A stretch of DNA of 38,358 bases from Candidatus Electrothrix aarhusensis (lineage in GTDB: Bacteria > Desulfobacterota > Desulfobulbia > Desulfobulbales > Desulfobulbaceae), in contig MTKO01000089.1 of assembly GCA_004028505.1 (NCBI GenBank), forward strand, positions 1-38,358, written 5' to 3'. Below are positions 1-7,083 of the stretch, piece by piece (position 1 is the stretch's first letter; each line of letters starts with the position of its first letter). A program made the translations under genes and the position numbers. The notes beneath the pieces were generated by a model that was given only the letters and a program-made list of their open reading frames with translations, was not told the origin of the DNA and searched no databases.

Positions 1-147
1 TTTATCATAGCAGTTATGATATTGCGATCTAACTTATCCAATGATAATCATATGGTTGTTTATGTCAAAGCACCCCTCCCCTAAATCTGTAACAGTCAGT
101 ATTTTTCTTTCTGGGCAGTGGAAGGTAGCGGCGGCGTTGCTTGTACA

Positions 148-196
148 AGGAGAGAAAAAAGAAAAAGCCGGGGCAACCATAATGGTCGCCCCGGCT
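148..196 (-). terminator. Rho-independent terminator of the repeat-protein gene
   Basis: A 9-bp perfect GC-rich stem (positions 166-174 pairing with 188-196), with a further inner ACCA/TGGT pairing in the loop, is followed on the minus strand by a T-rich run (complement of 150-165). It lies about 80 bases beyond the stop of the minus-strand gene at 276-602, so it most likely ends that transcript. On the plus strand no T tract follows, so it is one-directional. Confidence 0.85.
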
Positions 197-275
197 ACGA
201 AAGAAAGGAAGAGAGGAAGAATGACAAGAAGGATGGGTGCGTTGTTTTGTCGGTTATCTTGCTAACTTTCGCTTC

Positions 276-602
276 TTAATTGTCGTACGCATAGCGTCTG
301 TGCTCGTAGCGATCATCATCGTAGCGCTCATGGCCGCCGCCACGGTACTCATAGCTTTCGTTTTCGCCGCGATACTCATTCCGCTCATCACTGTATCGCT
401 CGCCACCGCGATACTCGTATCGGTCATCACTGTATCTCTCGCCGCCGCGATATTCGTAGCGGTCATCATCGTGGCGCTCACGCCCTTCGCGAGACTCATA
501 GCGGTCATTATCGTAACGGTATTCATGTTCACTGCTATGAGCTGTTCCAAAGAATGCTGCTGCAAAAAAACATCCGATCAGGGCGATTGCTGTCTTTTTC
601 AT
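276..602 (-). CDS. Secreted Tyr/Arg/Asp/Glu-rich tandem-repeat protein
   Basis: This encodes a 108-residue protein of unknown function. The start is chosen at 602 because a GGAGG motif sits 7 bases upstream of that ATG and a signal peptide follows (MKKTAIALIG then a hydrophobic stretch to about Ala21/Ser23). An LIGC sequence at residues 8-11 resembles a lipobox, but the hydrophobic stretch continues beyond it, so type I cleavage seems more likely. The mature part is almost entirely Y, R, D, E and G, built on a 13-residue unit (DDRYEYRGGERYS) repeated two to three times with decayed copies either side, roughly residues 46-100. No enzyme domain is visible. Such a charged, tyrosine-rich exported protein could be a surface, matrix or metal-binding protein, but that is a guess. 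A decayed relative lies at 1148-1255. Confidence 0.75.
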   Translation of the reverse strand: MKKTAIALIGCFFAAAFFGTAHSSEHEYRYDNDRYESREGRERHDDDRYEYRGGERYSDDRYEYRGGERYSDERNEYRGENESYEYRGGGHERYDDDRYEHRRYAYDN

Positions 603-653
603 GGGTGAACCTCCGTCTGTTGCAATGGTTAAAGCAATTTGTTCTTGTTTATG

Positions 654-682
654 ATTGTACAATAACAGAGCAAAGGTTAACG
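654..682 (-). promoter_or_regulatory. Candidate promoter for the repeat-protein gene
   Basis: On the minus strand a TACAAT -10-like hexamer (complement of 654-659) lies about 52 bases before the ATG at 602. A poor -35-like GTTAAC sits about 16 bases further upstream. The surrounding DNA is A+T rich. The -35 match is weak, so this is tentative. Confidence 0.3.
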
Positions 683-880
683 GAAGATTAATCAGAAAGA
701 AATATTTTCCCCTTTTTTGAGAAAAAAGACTTTATGCAGCTGTCAAACAAAATTGATGGGAGAAAAAGTGGCGAAGGCAAGGCAATAATGAGAGAGCTTG
801 TTTTTGATTGCGAGACAAAGAAAAACAGTTCGTTTTTAGGAGAAAATAGCGATATATTAGCATGTTATTGAAACAAAAGC

Positions 881-910
881 TTGACAGGGGATGCAATGTC
901 TTGCTTTATT
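881..910 (+). promoter_or_regulatory. Candidate sigma-70 promoter
   Basis: A perfect TTGACA (881-886) is followed after 18 bases by TTTATT (905-910). It lies in non-coding DNA and points at the long hairpin that begins at 919, so it could drive a short structured RNA. No protein gene follows within several hundred bases. Confidence 0.4.
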
Positions 911-916
911 AGTTAC

Positions 917-990
917 ATTAAGGCAATTAAGATAATTGAAAGTGCCATCATTATGATGAATCTGCGGATATTTTAATTGCCTTATTTTTT
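917..990 (+). ncRNA. Possible small hairpin RNA ending in a T tract
   Basis: Positions 919-934 pair with 969-984 in a 16-bp stem (12 perfect bp TAAGGCAATTAA/TTAATTGCCTTA plus four inner pairs, one of them G-U). The 34-base loop holds a second small hairpin (CATCATtATGATG). The stem is followed at once by T6 (985-990). With the TTGACA promoter at 881 the predicted transcript would be only about 75 bases. The stem is A+T rich, so it might instead be a degenerate mobile repeat. No known RNA family is recognised. Confidence 0.35.
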
Positions 991-1020
991 ACCTATCACT
1001 GAACGATGACCCTTTGAGTG

Positions 1021-1100
1021 GCTGCCAAATAGGCAGCAAAACGAGAAAACCGAGTCACGCACTCTGTACGAACCCGGCCATCTCGGTTACTTGCTAGCAA
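1021..1100. other. Structured non-coding stretch, unassigned
   Basis: The gap between the two repeat-protein loci holds a small perfect hairpin (GCTGCC 1021-1026 with GGCAGC 1032-1037). It also holds a longer-range pairing of AACCGAG near 1047-1054 with CTCGGTT near 1083-1089. It does not match a riboswitch consensus that I can recall well enough to name. Apart from this and the hairpin at 917-990 I see no gene between 603 and 1147. Confidence 0.25.
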
Positions 1101-1147
1101 GGTAAAGACCTGTCGATGGACTTTATCTCGTTGCTTCTTGTCGAGTT

Positions 1148-1255
1148 TTAATTGTCATACGCATATCGTCTGTACTCATAGCTGTCATCATTGTCATAAC
1201 GTCTGGAGTTGCCCCGGTACTCATAGAGGACATCATCGTAGCGCTCTGCTTCTCG
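1148..1255 (-). pseudogene. Decayed copy of the Tyr/Arg-rich repeat protein
   Basis: Reading the minus strand back from the stop at 1148-1150 gives a C-terminus ending YEYRRYAYDN, nearly the same as the end of the intact gene (YEHRRYAYDN at 276-602). Upstream of it are DDSYEYRR and YEYRGN segments. Further upstream the frame runs into unrelated residues and a stop near 1335, with no signal peptide, start codon or ribosome site. This is therefore a 3' fragment of a paralogue rather than a working gene. The DNA similarity covers about 105 bases. Confidence 0.7.
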
Positions 1256-1563
1256 GTGGATATTGTGATCAGATACAGTTTGAATGCAAGGCGTCACCTG
1301 CTTTGTAATATATTTTTCTCGGGATTATTGGTCTGTTCCTGATTAATATATTGGCAGCAATAGTGCGAAGCCTTATGAGTATCAGGGTAATCTGTGCTCA
1401 GATGATTCAGTTTGCTGGAGTGCAATAGGCTGAAAAACAGCAGAAAAAAGTAATTCGTGAGTATGGACAGCGCAGCGATTCGGCTTGTTCTTCTGGGATG
1501 AAGCAAGAGCAAGTGGGCGAGGCGTATAATCAATACCTCCGCAGGTTGAGGAAATCAGTGTGT

Positions 1564-2406
1564 ATGAAAAAGGTAACTGTTAAAGATTTTCGTGAAATGA
1601 AGGGGAGCGGTTATGCCATCTCTATGCTCACCGCCTATGATGCCTCTATGGCTCGTTTGCTGGATCAGGCCGGAGTGGCTGCCCTGTTAGTGGGTGATTC
1701 TCTGGGGATGGTGGTGTTGGGCTATGGCTCCACAGTCCCGGTAACCATGGAGGAGATGTTGCATCATGCCGGAGCAGTTAGTCGTGGTACAGAGCGTGCC
1801 TTAGTAATCGGGGATATGCCCTTTGGCTCCTATCAGGTCTCTGTGGAGCAGGCCATAACCAACGGGATCCGATTTTTGAAGGAAGCAGGCTGCGACTGCG
1901 TGAAGTTGGAAGGCGGTGAAGAGGTTTGTGATGCGGTCCGGGGTCTGGTACGGGCAGGAGTACCGGTTATGGGCCATATCGGCTTGACTCCGCAGACTGC
2001 CGGACAGCTGGGTGGTTTCAAGGTGCAGGGAAAGGACAGCCATGCCGCGAGGAAACTGCTTGCTGATGCCAAGGCACTGGAAAAAGCTGGGGTCTTTGGG
2101 ATTGTTCTGGAGGCGGTACCTGCTCTGCTTGCCGAAATTATCACGGAAACAGTTGTGGTGCCGACTATCGGTATTGGTGCGGGCGCTGGCTGTGATGGCC
2201 AAGTCCTTGTCACCAACGATATGCTGGGTCTGTTCGAGAAATTCACTCCTAAGTTCGTCAAACAGTACTGTAACCTTGCCCCGGATATTAAAGAGGGCGT
2301 GCAGGCTTTTATTCGAGAGATCCAGGACGGAAGTTTCCCGGCGGAAGAGCATAGTTTTGCTGCCAAGGAAGACTTCTCTGATCTGCTCGGGTCAGAGCAA
2401 AAATAG
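1564..2406 (+). CDS. panB: 3-methyl-2-oxobutanoate hydroxymethyltransferase (PanB)
   Basis: PanB transfers a hydroxymethyl group from 5,10-methylene-tetrahydrofolate to 2-oxoisovalerate, giving ketopantoate, the first committed step of pantothenate and coenzyme A synthesis in the cytoplasm. The 280-residue TIM-barrel is full length. Metal-binding aspartates are in VGDSLGMV (Asp45) and GDMPFGSY (Asp84), followed by KLEGG (Glu116), GHIGLTPQ, VLEAVP and the IGIGAG...CDGQVLVTNDMLG block. The start at 1564 (MKKVTVKDF) is preferred over an upstream in-frame ATG at 1498 because family members begin here and GAGGA lies 11 bases upstream. No panC is adjacent. The gene is followed by its own terminator, so it is probably a single-gene unit upstream of dcw. 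Confidence 0.95.
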   Translation: MKKVTVKDFREMKGSGYAISMLTAYDASMARLLDQAGVAALLVGDSLGMVVLGYGSTVPVTMEEMLHHAGAVSRGTERALVIGDMPFGSYQVSVEQAITNGIRFLKEAGCDCVKLEGGEEVCDAVRGLVRAGVPVMGHIGLTPQTAGQLGGFKVQGKDSHAARKLLADAKALEKAGVFGIVLEAVPALLAEIITETVVVPTIGIGAGAGCDGQVLVTNDMLGLFEKFTPKFVKQYCNLAPDIKEGVQAFIREIQDGSFPAEEHSFAAKEDFSDLLGSEQK

Positions 2407-2453
2407 CATTTCCTTTCTCCTGCCGAGAAAAAGGCTCGAAGCGGATCAGGAAA

Positions 2454-2496
2454 ACGCAGGTGTGGTTCAGTGCCAGGCCTGCGTCTTCTTTTCTTA
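2454..2496 (+). terminator. Rho-independent terminator after panB
   Basis: ACGCAGG (2454-2460) pairs with CCTGCGT (2478-2484) and is followed by a T-rich tail (CTTCTTTTCTTATTCTTTT). It lies about 50 bases after the panB stop and separates panB from the dcw cluster. The rest of the 2407-2816 gap holds only the promoter region described next. Confidence 0.65.
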
Positions 2497-2709
2497 TTCT
2501 TTTGTTCGGCACTTCATTTTTTTTCAACTGCCCTTTTTGTGTAATCCATAAAAAAGAATATTCCGACGCTTTTTCTTCTCCACTAGACACATCTTTCTTT
2601 TATCTTAAAGCGATTCAAGCACGGAGTACTGTGCAGTTATTCGTTGCACGTTCTTTTTTTTACGTTGTTTTTTCAGGTACGAACCTGTTGATATTCTGCC
2701 TTATTCTTC

Positions 2710-2737
2710 TTGACGGAAAAAGCCCTGTGGGATAAAA
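2710..2737 (+). promoter_or_regulatory. Candidate promoter of the dcw cluster
   Basis: TTGACG (2710-2715) is followed after 15-16 bases by GATAAAA (2731-2737), a reasonable -35/-10 pair about 80 bases before the mraZ remnant. It is the only convincing promoter-like pair in the gap between the panB terminator and the cluster. The -10 overlaps the first TGGGA repeat. Confidence 0.35.
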
Positions 2738-2781
2738 GGAAGAAAGGTGATGCTGAGTGGGGAAGGATGGAGTTGATGGCG
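2728..2781 (+). promoter_or_regulatory. Possible MraZ-box repeats (TGGNN spaced by about 10)
   Basis: TGGGA at 2728, TGGGG at 2758, TGGAG at 2768 and TGGCG at 2777 lie at spacings of 30, 10 and 9 bases. MraZ in Escherichia coli is known to bind TGGGN direct repeats with 5-base spacers upstream of its own operon, so the arrangement resembles a decayed MraZ operator. Only the first two repeats keep TGGG. Purine-rich DNA can produce such matches by chance. Confidence 0.3.
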
Positions 2782-2816
2782 AAAGAGGTCTTCGTGATAA
2801 AATAACAAAGGAAAAA

Positions 2817-2909
2817 ATGACTGACTTACGTTTTCGCAGTCGCTCCAAGTATGTTCTGGATACAAAGGAGTGGCTTCATATCCCGGGTCAGTTTCAGGGG
2901 ATCTTTTAA
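2817..2909 (+). pseudogene. mraZ: N-terminal remnant of MraZ, 30 codons
   Basis: A 30-codon frame starting at ATG 2817 encodes a peptide containing FRSRSKYVLDTKEWLHIPGQF. This matches the start of MraZ proteins (F-R-x-R-x-x-x-x-LD-x-K-x-x-x-x-IP-x-x-F), the first AbrB-like repeat of this dcw transcription regulator. MraZ is normally about 140-150 residues. Here the frame stops after the first repeat's opening strand, and the stop TAA shares its last A with the ATG of rsmH (TAATG). The usual DNA-binding repeats DXXXR are not present anywhere in the gap. It therefore looks like a deletion remnant retained as a leader peptide for translational coupling to rsmH. Confidence 0.7.
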
Positions 2910-3823
2910 TGGGCCTAAAATCTGTTTTTGCGGAGCAGGACGCCAGGAAATTGCATATTCCTGTCCTCTTCCAGGAGGTTCTGGAATGGCTTCAACCTTG
3001 TTCTTCTGGATGCTACGTGGATGGCACATTAGGACTGGGCGGTCATACCGAGATGATTCTGGAGCAGTCAGCACCGGAGGGTAAGGTGCTGGGATTTGAG
3101 TGGGATGCCCAGGCAGCTCGGTTTGCCGCAGAGCGTTTGGCTGGTTTTGGAGATCGGTTTCAGCTGATCCCGGCTTCGTATGCAGACATGGCTGAGCAGC
3201 TGCATAACCAGGGGCAAGGCCCGGTGGACGGTATTCTTGTTGATCTCGGTGTTTCCTCGCTCCAGCTTGATTGCCCTGAACGGGGCTTCAGTTTCAGGGA
3301 AGATGCCCCGCTGGATATGCGGATGGATACCGGACGGGAGGTGACAGCAGAGCAACTGGTCAATCGGTGTACGCAGGAGGAACTTGCCGATATATTCTTT
3401 CATTACGGGGAAGAACCGCAGGCCCGGCGGGTGGCACGATTTGTTGTGGAGGCCAGAGTGCAGCAGCCTTTGAGGACCACTCGGCAGCTCGCGGATCTTA
3501 TTGCACTATCGATTCCAAAAAAGTATCACCCGAAAAAAATCCATGTTGCCACTAAGGTTTTTCAGGCCTTGCGTATAGCGGTTAATCGGGAGCTGGACAA
3601 TTTAAACCGTTTGTTAACGGAAGGGCCGCAGTTGCTCAAACCAGGGGCTCGATTTTGTGTCATAACTTTTCACTCACTTGAAGATCGCATTGTCAAGCAA
3701 GCCTTTGCAAAAACAACGCATTGCAAGGTCTTGACTCGTAAGCCTATTCTGCCAACAGCGGATGAGGTGAGAAATAATTCGCGGTCCCGCAGTGCAAAAT
3801 TGCGGGTTGCAGAGAGATTGTAA
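2909..3823 (+). CDS. rsmH: 16S rRNA (cytosine-1402-N4)-methyltransferase RsmH (MraW)
   Basis: RsmH methylates N4 of C1402 in 16S rRNA using S-adenosylmethionine and is the usual second gene of dcw. The SAM-binding loop GTLGLGGHTEMIL, the VDLGVSSLQLD and ERGFSFREDAPLDMRMD blocks, FQALRIAVNREL, FCVITFHSLEDRIVKQ and the C-terminal SRSAKLRVAER are all intact. The start at 2909 gives 304 residues and overlaps the mraZ remnant stop by one base (TAATG). A second in-frame ATG at 2870 would give 317 residues but would lie inside the mraZ remnant. HIPVLFQEVL, the usual beginning of the domain, starts about residue 16 from the 2909 start. Confidence 0.95.
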   Translation: MGLKSVFAEQDARKLHIPVLFQEVLEWLQPCSSGCYVDGTLGLGGHTEMILEQSAPEGKVLGFEWDAQAARFAAERLAGFGDRFQLIPASYADMAEQLHNQGQGPVDGILVDLGVSSLQLDCPERGFSFREDAPLDMRMDTGREVTAEQLVNRCTQEELADIFFHYGEEPQARRVARFVVEARVQQPLRTTRQLADLIALSIPKKYHPKKIHVATKVFQALRIAVNRELDNLNRLLTEGPQLLKPGARFCVITFHSLEDRIVKQAFAKTTHCKVLTRKPILPTADEVRNNSRSRSAKLRVAERL

Positions 3824-3866
3824 CGGCATGATAGAGAGTCAGTTGTCAAAAAAGGAAGGATCTGTT

Positions 3867-4226
3867 ATGAATCATTCTATTCGTTCAATACGATCACCTG
3901 CTCTCTCTTTTAGTCTGCGTAGGCAGGTGGCGATTTTTAGAAGGAGAGACGGTTTTTCAGAAGATTTTATCCGGCTGTCAGCCTATACGCTAGGCGCGAT
4001 TTTATTATGTTTTTTTATTGTGAGCCTGTTTTTTTCCTGGAATATCGGCCGGGAAAAAGTAGCCTTTGAGCAGCAACAACTTGTCCGAGAAGGACTTAGT
4101 CGGGAGCAAACCGAACTGAAGTCCAGGCGAGATCAGTTGCTTGCCAAGCCTCGCTTAGTCGCTCTGGGCGCTGCGCAACTCGACCTTCATCTTCCTGAAA
4201 CGGATCAGGAACATTATCTGTATTAA
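3867..4226 (+). CDS. ftsL: Cell division protein FtsL (short bitopic protein)
   Basis: This is a 119-residue single-pass inner-membrane protein with a basic cytoplasmic N-terminus, one hydrophobic segment (about residues 40-62, LGAILLCFFIVSLFFSW) and a periplasmic charged, heptad-like coiled-coil stretch. It lies between rsmH and ftsI, exactly where ftsL is found. FtsL forms a coiled-coil complex with FtsB and FtsQ that activates septal wall synthesis. Sequence similarity in this family is low, so the call rests on size, topology and position. The start at 3867 is chosen because GGAAGGA sits 6 bases upstream. In-frame ATG codons at 3828 and upstream lack this. Confidence 0.85.
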   Translation: MNHSIRSIRSPALSFSLRRQVAIFRRRDGFSEDFIRLSAYTLGAILLCFFIVSLFFSWNIGREKVAFEQQQLVREGLSREQTELKSRRDQLLAKPRLVALGAAQLDLHLPETDQEHYLY

Positions 4227-4313
4227 GACCAAGGTCGTCTGTCGATTCATTTTTGGCAGCGACGGAAACAGAAGAGTATTAACAGGGACCGTATTGGAAA
4301 GGCGGATGCTCTG

Positions 4314-6302
4314 TTGCTGCCGATATTCATGATGGAGCGATTCAAACGTTTATTCCGCCCATTTCTCGACAAGAAAAAGAAATCGGCATCGGCCAGCGGC
4401 TATACCTACACGCTGCCTGGGCGTCCTTTGGAGAAGAGTAGAAAAGGGTTGTGTCTTGTCATTCTGACAGTACTGTTGATCGTTAGTCTTGGCTTGATGA
4501 TGTTTTTTCTTCCGGTTTCTTTGCAGTCTTTTCAGGGGATACAGGGTATAGCCGGGTTTTTCAATCGACCCGCTAGCAGCCCCAAAACGATTGAACAGGA
4601 AGAGCTCGTCACTGAGAGTTCCTCTGAACAACGGGATCGTCCGATTCTGCGTGGAACAATTTATGATCGAAAGATGGAGGAGATGTCGGTTTCGTATCGA
4701 CTCTTCTCCCTTTTGGTTCAGGCTGCTGAATTGTCAAATAGGGATTTGGTTGCAGAGCAGTTAGCTGTGATTCTTGGGACGGAAAAACAAAATATTCTGC
4801 AACGGTTACAGCATGCAGACGGTATTATCTCGCTGGCTGATAATCTTGAAATACGTCAGGTTGAAGAGGTGGAAGAATTGCACCTATCCGGTATTCATTG
4901 CCAGCCTGTGGAAGTGCGTTATTATCCGGATCACGCCGTTGCTGGTCAACTGCTGGGGTTTGTAAGCGGTAATGCTGGCCTGAGTGGGGTTGAGGCCTTA
5001 TACGATGCTGTTTTGGAACCCGGTGAATTTAGGCAGGTCAATATTCCTGCTGTTAATTTTTCCGGGCATGATGCCTTGGGAAAAACCGTTACTGACATTG
5101 TCTTGACCATTGACATGGCCTTGCAGCGGCAGCTTGATCATACCCTTGAGGAATACCGGAAACGGAAAGGAGCAAGTGCTGGCAGTGCCATTGCTATAGA
5201 TCCCAATTCTGGCCGGATTCTGGCGATGGTCAGTCAGCCGGGATTTGATCCGAATTATTTTTGGCAGACTGATGAACAAAAGGCACACAGGGCTTTGTTC
5301 GCACCTCACTACGACCAGGAGCTTCTTCGGCCTCTTCTGGTACAGGCAGCAGCTACTCTTGAGCTCGGTATGGACAGGAAGGTGTTGCCGGTCACGGTGA
5401 GTGTGCCCGACTACGGTCTGTCCGAGGACGTGCTGCAGAAATACTGGTTGGGGCTGGATTTAGGACGACCAATGCCAGATTTCCTCCCTGTCTCATCGGG
5501 TCAGGGAGGAACTTCGTCTGAAGATATTGATGCAGCTGACAGGGCCAGACTACTCAGTCCTGTGCAGATGATTTATGGAGTGGCAACCCTGTTGAACAGC
5601 GGTCAGAGAGTTGCGCCGTGGTTTCTCAATGGGCTGTATGACTACACGGAAGAGCGTTTTTTTCTTCGCGATTTTACCGTTTCTCCGAGAGAACGGATAC
5701 TTTCTCCGGTCCAAGGGATTCAGTTGCGGCGGGAGATACTCGGGAATTCATTTTCTTCCGACGAGGGAGGATTTCTTTTTGCCGATGCGGCCTCAACGGT
5801 TTCTCAGCAGAACGGGCTCAGTGTTCATCATACCCAGGATCTTTTGTTGGCAGCGGTTCCAAGAGAACAGCCTGATGTGCTCTTGCTGCTCACGGTTGAT
5901 TACGGTACGCTTGCTCCCTATCCTCCTGAGGTGGAGAGTCGGGATATAGACGGACTTCTCGGGTTGGGACGCAACCTGCTGCCTATTCTTGTCGGTTATG
6001 GTGGGTCGGTGGAAACCTTTGCCGAACCTTCGTCGGAAAAAAATTCTGCCAATCTGCGTCGATATTTTTTCAGCAGACAACTGAGTGCTGCTGAGGTGCA
6101 AGAGAATCTTGTGCATGCAGAGCCGATCATGCCCTCGTTGATCGGGCTGAGCCTGCGGAAGGGGCTCCAGCAAATAAACAGGTATAATATCAACGTGCGG
6201 ATTCAGGGAAGCGGTCGTATTGTCGATCAGATCCCGGCAGCCGGTGAACCGTTGACTGAAACAGAAATTTGTGAGCTGATACTTGAAAAAGAACATGACT
6301 AG
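4314..6302 (+). CDS. ftsI: FtsI/PBP3-like protein with a PASTA domain, transpeptidase motifs missing
   Basis: This 662-residue class B penicillin-binding-protein homologue sits at the ftsI locus. It has a basic cytoplasmic tail and one membrane segment (about residues 45-70, CLVILTVLLIVSLGLMMFF). The pedestal domain begins at RPILRGTIYDR, followed by AGQLLGFVSGNAGLSGVEALYD, the LTIDMALQRQLD and SAIAIDPNSGRILAMVSQPGFDPN blocks, and a C-terminal PASTA domain (MPSLIGLSLRKGLQQI to the end). However, the catalytic serine box (normally EPGSTFKP) reads as HYDQELLRPLLVQ, the SxN segment is deleted, and the KTG box reads as FADAASTVSQQNG. No SxxK or K[ST]G occurs anywhere in the domain. It is therefore predicted to be unable to bind penicillin or cross-link. 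The start is uncertain: TTG 4314 (AAAGG 11 bases upstream) or ATG 4329/4332. Confidence 0.85.
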   Translation: MLPIFMMERFKRLFRPFLDKKKKSASASGYTYTLPGRPLEKSRKGLCLVILTVLLIVSLGLMMFFLPVSLQSFQGIQGIAGFFNRPASSPKTIEQEELVTESSSEQRDRPILRGTIYDRKMEEMSVSYRLFSLLVQAAELSNRDLVAEQLAVILGTEKQNILQRLQHADGIISLADNLEIRQVEEVEELHLSGIHCQPVEVRYYPDHAVAGQLLGFVSGNAGLSGVEALYDAVLEPGEFRQVNIPAVNFSGHDALGKTVTDIVLTIDMALQRQLDHTLEEYRKRKGASAGSAIAIDPNSGRILAMVSQPGFDPNYFWQTDEQKAHRALFAPHYDQELLRPLLVQAAATLELGMDRKVLPVTVSVPDYGLSEDVLQKYWLGLDLGRPMPDFLPVSSGQGGTSSEDIDAADRARLLSPVQMIYGVATLLNSGQRVAPWFLNGLYDYTEERFFLRDFTVSPRERILSPVQGIQLRREILGNSFSSDEGGFLFADAASTVSQQNGLSVHHTQDLLLAAVPREQPDVLLLLTVDYGTLAPYPPEVESRDIDGLLGLGRNLLPILVGYGGSVETFAEPSSEKNSANLRRYFFSRQLSAAEVQENLVHAEPIMPSLIGLSLRKGLQQINRYNINVRIQGSGRIVDQIPAAGEPLTETEICELILEKEHD

Positions 6303-7083
6303 CCCTGTTGTGAAGGGTCTTGATGAGTTATTGGAATGCCTCCCGGTCGAACTGGCTGCGGAGATTCTTCATGATGATTATGATGGGGCAGCAGGAAAAT
6401 GTACCGGAATCACCTGCGATTCCAGAGAGGCTGGGCCTGGGCGTCTGTTTGTTGCCATCAAGGGAGCCTTGGCTGACGGGCATGACTTTATCTCTCAGGC
6501 CGTGGCCCAGGGGATCTGTTGGCTGGTTGTTGAGAATGATCCCGGTCCGTTACCCGGTGTGACAGTGGTCAAAGTCAACAACACTGCTGAGGCGCTGGGT
6601 TGGCTTTCCGCAGCTTTTTATGATTTTCCGGCCCAGTTACTGACCCTGGTCGGCTTGACCGGTACCAACGGTAAGACCACGGTCTCCTGGATGATTGAGC
6701 AGATGCTCATCAGCGCAGGCTATCAGGTCGGGGTGATCGGGACTGTGAACTATCGCTATCAAGACGGTTCGGGCAGGGAAGTCATTGAGCCTGCTCCCCT
6801 GACCACTCCGGGACCGGTGCAGCTCCAACGGCTTCTTCGGCAGATGGTTGATCAGGGGGTGACCCATGTGGTTATGGAGACCTCTTCCCATGCCCTGGAG
6901 CTGGGTCGGCTGGCCGGGCTCTTGTTTGATGTTGCCCTGTTTACCAATCTGAGTCGGGATCATCTGGATTTTCATGGCAGCATGGAAGGCTATTTTTTCG
7001 CGAAAAGCTGCTCTTTACCCGCTATCTCAAGAAAGAGGGGCAGGCCGTGGTTGTCACAGAGCCCAGCGGTATGGAGGCAATAA
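6295..7083 (+). CDS. murE: MurE N-terminal part (UDP-MurNAc-tripeptide synthetase), frameshifted
   Basis: MurE adds meso-diaminopimelate to UDP-MurNAc-L-Ala-D-Glu in the cytoplasm. This frame carries the N-terminal UDP-binding domain, the ATP loop LTGTNGKTTVSWM (about 6655-6690), the TTPGP motif and FTNLSRDHLDFHGSMEGYF. It then goes out of frame at about 7003-7006. Adding one A to the AAAA run there gives [19 protein letters not shown] and joins the frame that continues to 9425, so the break is most likely a sequencing deletion and the real gene is one piece. The ATG at 6295 overlaps the end of ftsI by 8 bases. A TTG at 6283 is the alternative start. Confidence 0.88.
   Translation: MTSPVVKGLDELLECLPVELAAEILHDDYDGAAGKCTGITCDSREAGPGRLFVAIKGALADGHDFISQAVAQGICWLVVENDPGPLPGVTVVKVNNTAEALGWLSAAFYDFPAQLLTLVGLTGTNGKTTVSWMIEQMLISAGYQVGVIGTVNYRYQDGSGREVIEPAPLTTPGPVQLQRLLRQMVDQGVTHVVMETSSHALELGRLAGLLFDVALFTNLSRDHLDFHGSMEGYFFAKSCSLPAISRKRGRPWLSQSPAVWRQ

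Noticed and set aside
41..265. Short plus-strand frame at the window start
   Set aside because: It has no ribosome site or family resemblance, and it runs through the strong hairpin at 166-196.
237..608. Plus-strand hydrophobic frame over the repeat-protein gene
   Set aside because: It is the antisense reading of the Tyr/Arg repeats. The minus strand has the ribosome site, signal peptide, terminator and a related copy.
1021..1130. Cyclic-di-GMP or other riboswitch
   Set aside because: There are some hairpins and GG/CC blocks, but the conserved GCAAA...CC and tetraloop-receptor pattern could not be lined up, and no gene follows directly in the right direction.
1294..1533. Minus-strand frame upstream of panB
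   Set aside because: It has low-complexity Leu/Ser content, no ribosome site, and no resemblance to any family. It is probably chance.
5270..5840. Frameshift explanation for the missing FtsI motifs
   Set aside because: The other two frames were read across the SxxK and KTG regions. They contain no GSTFK or KTG-like residues, and the used frame keeps flanking family blocks.
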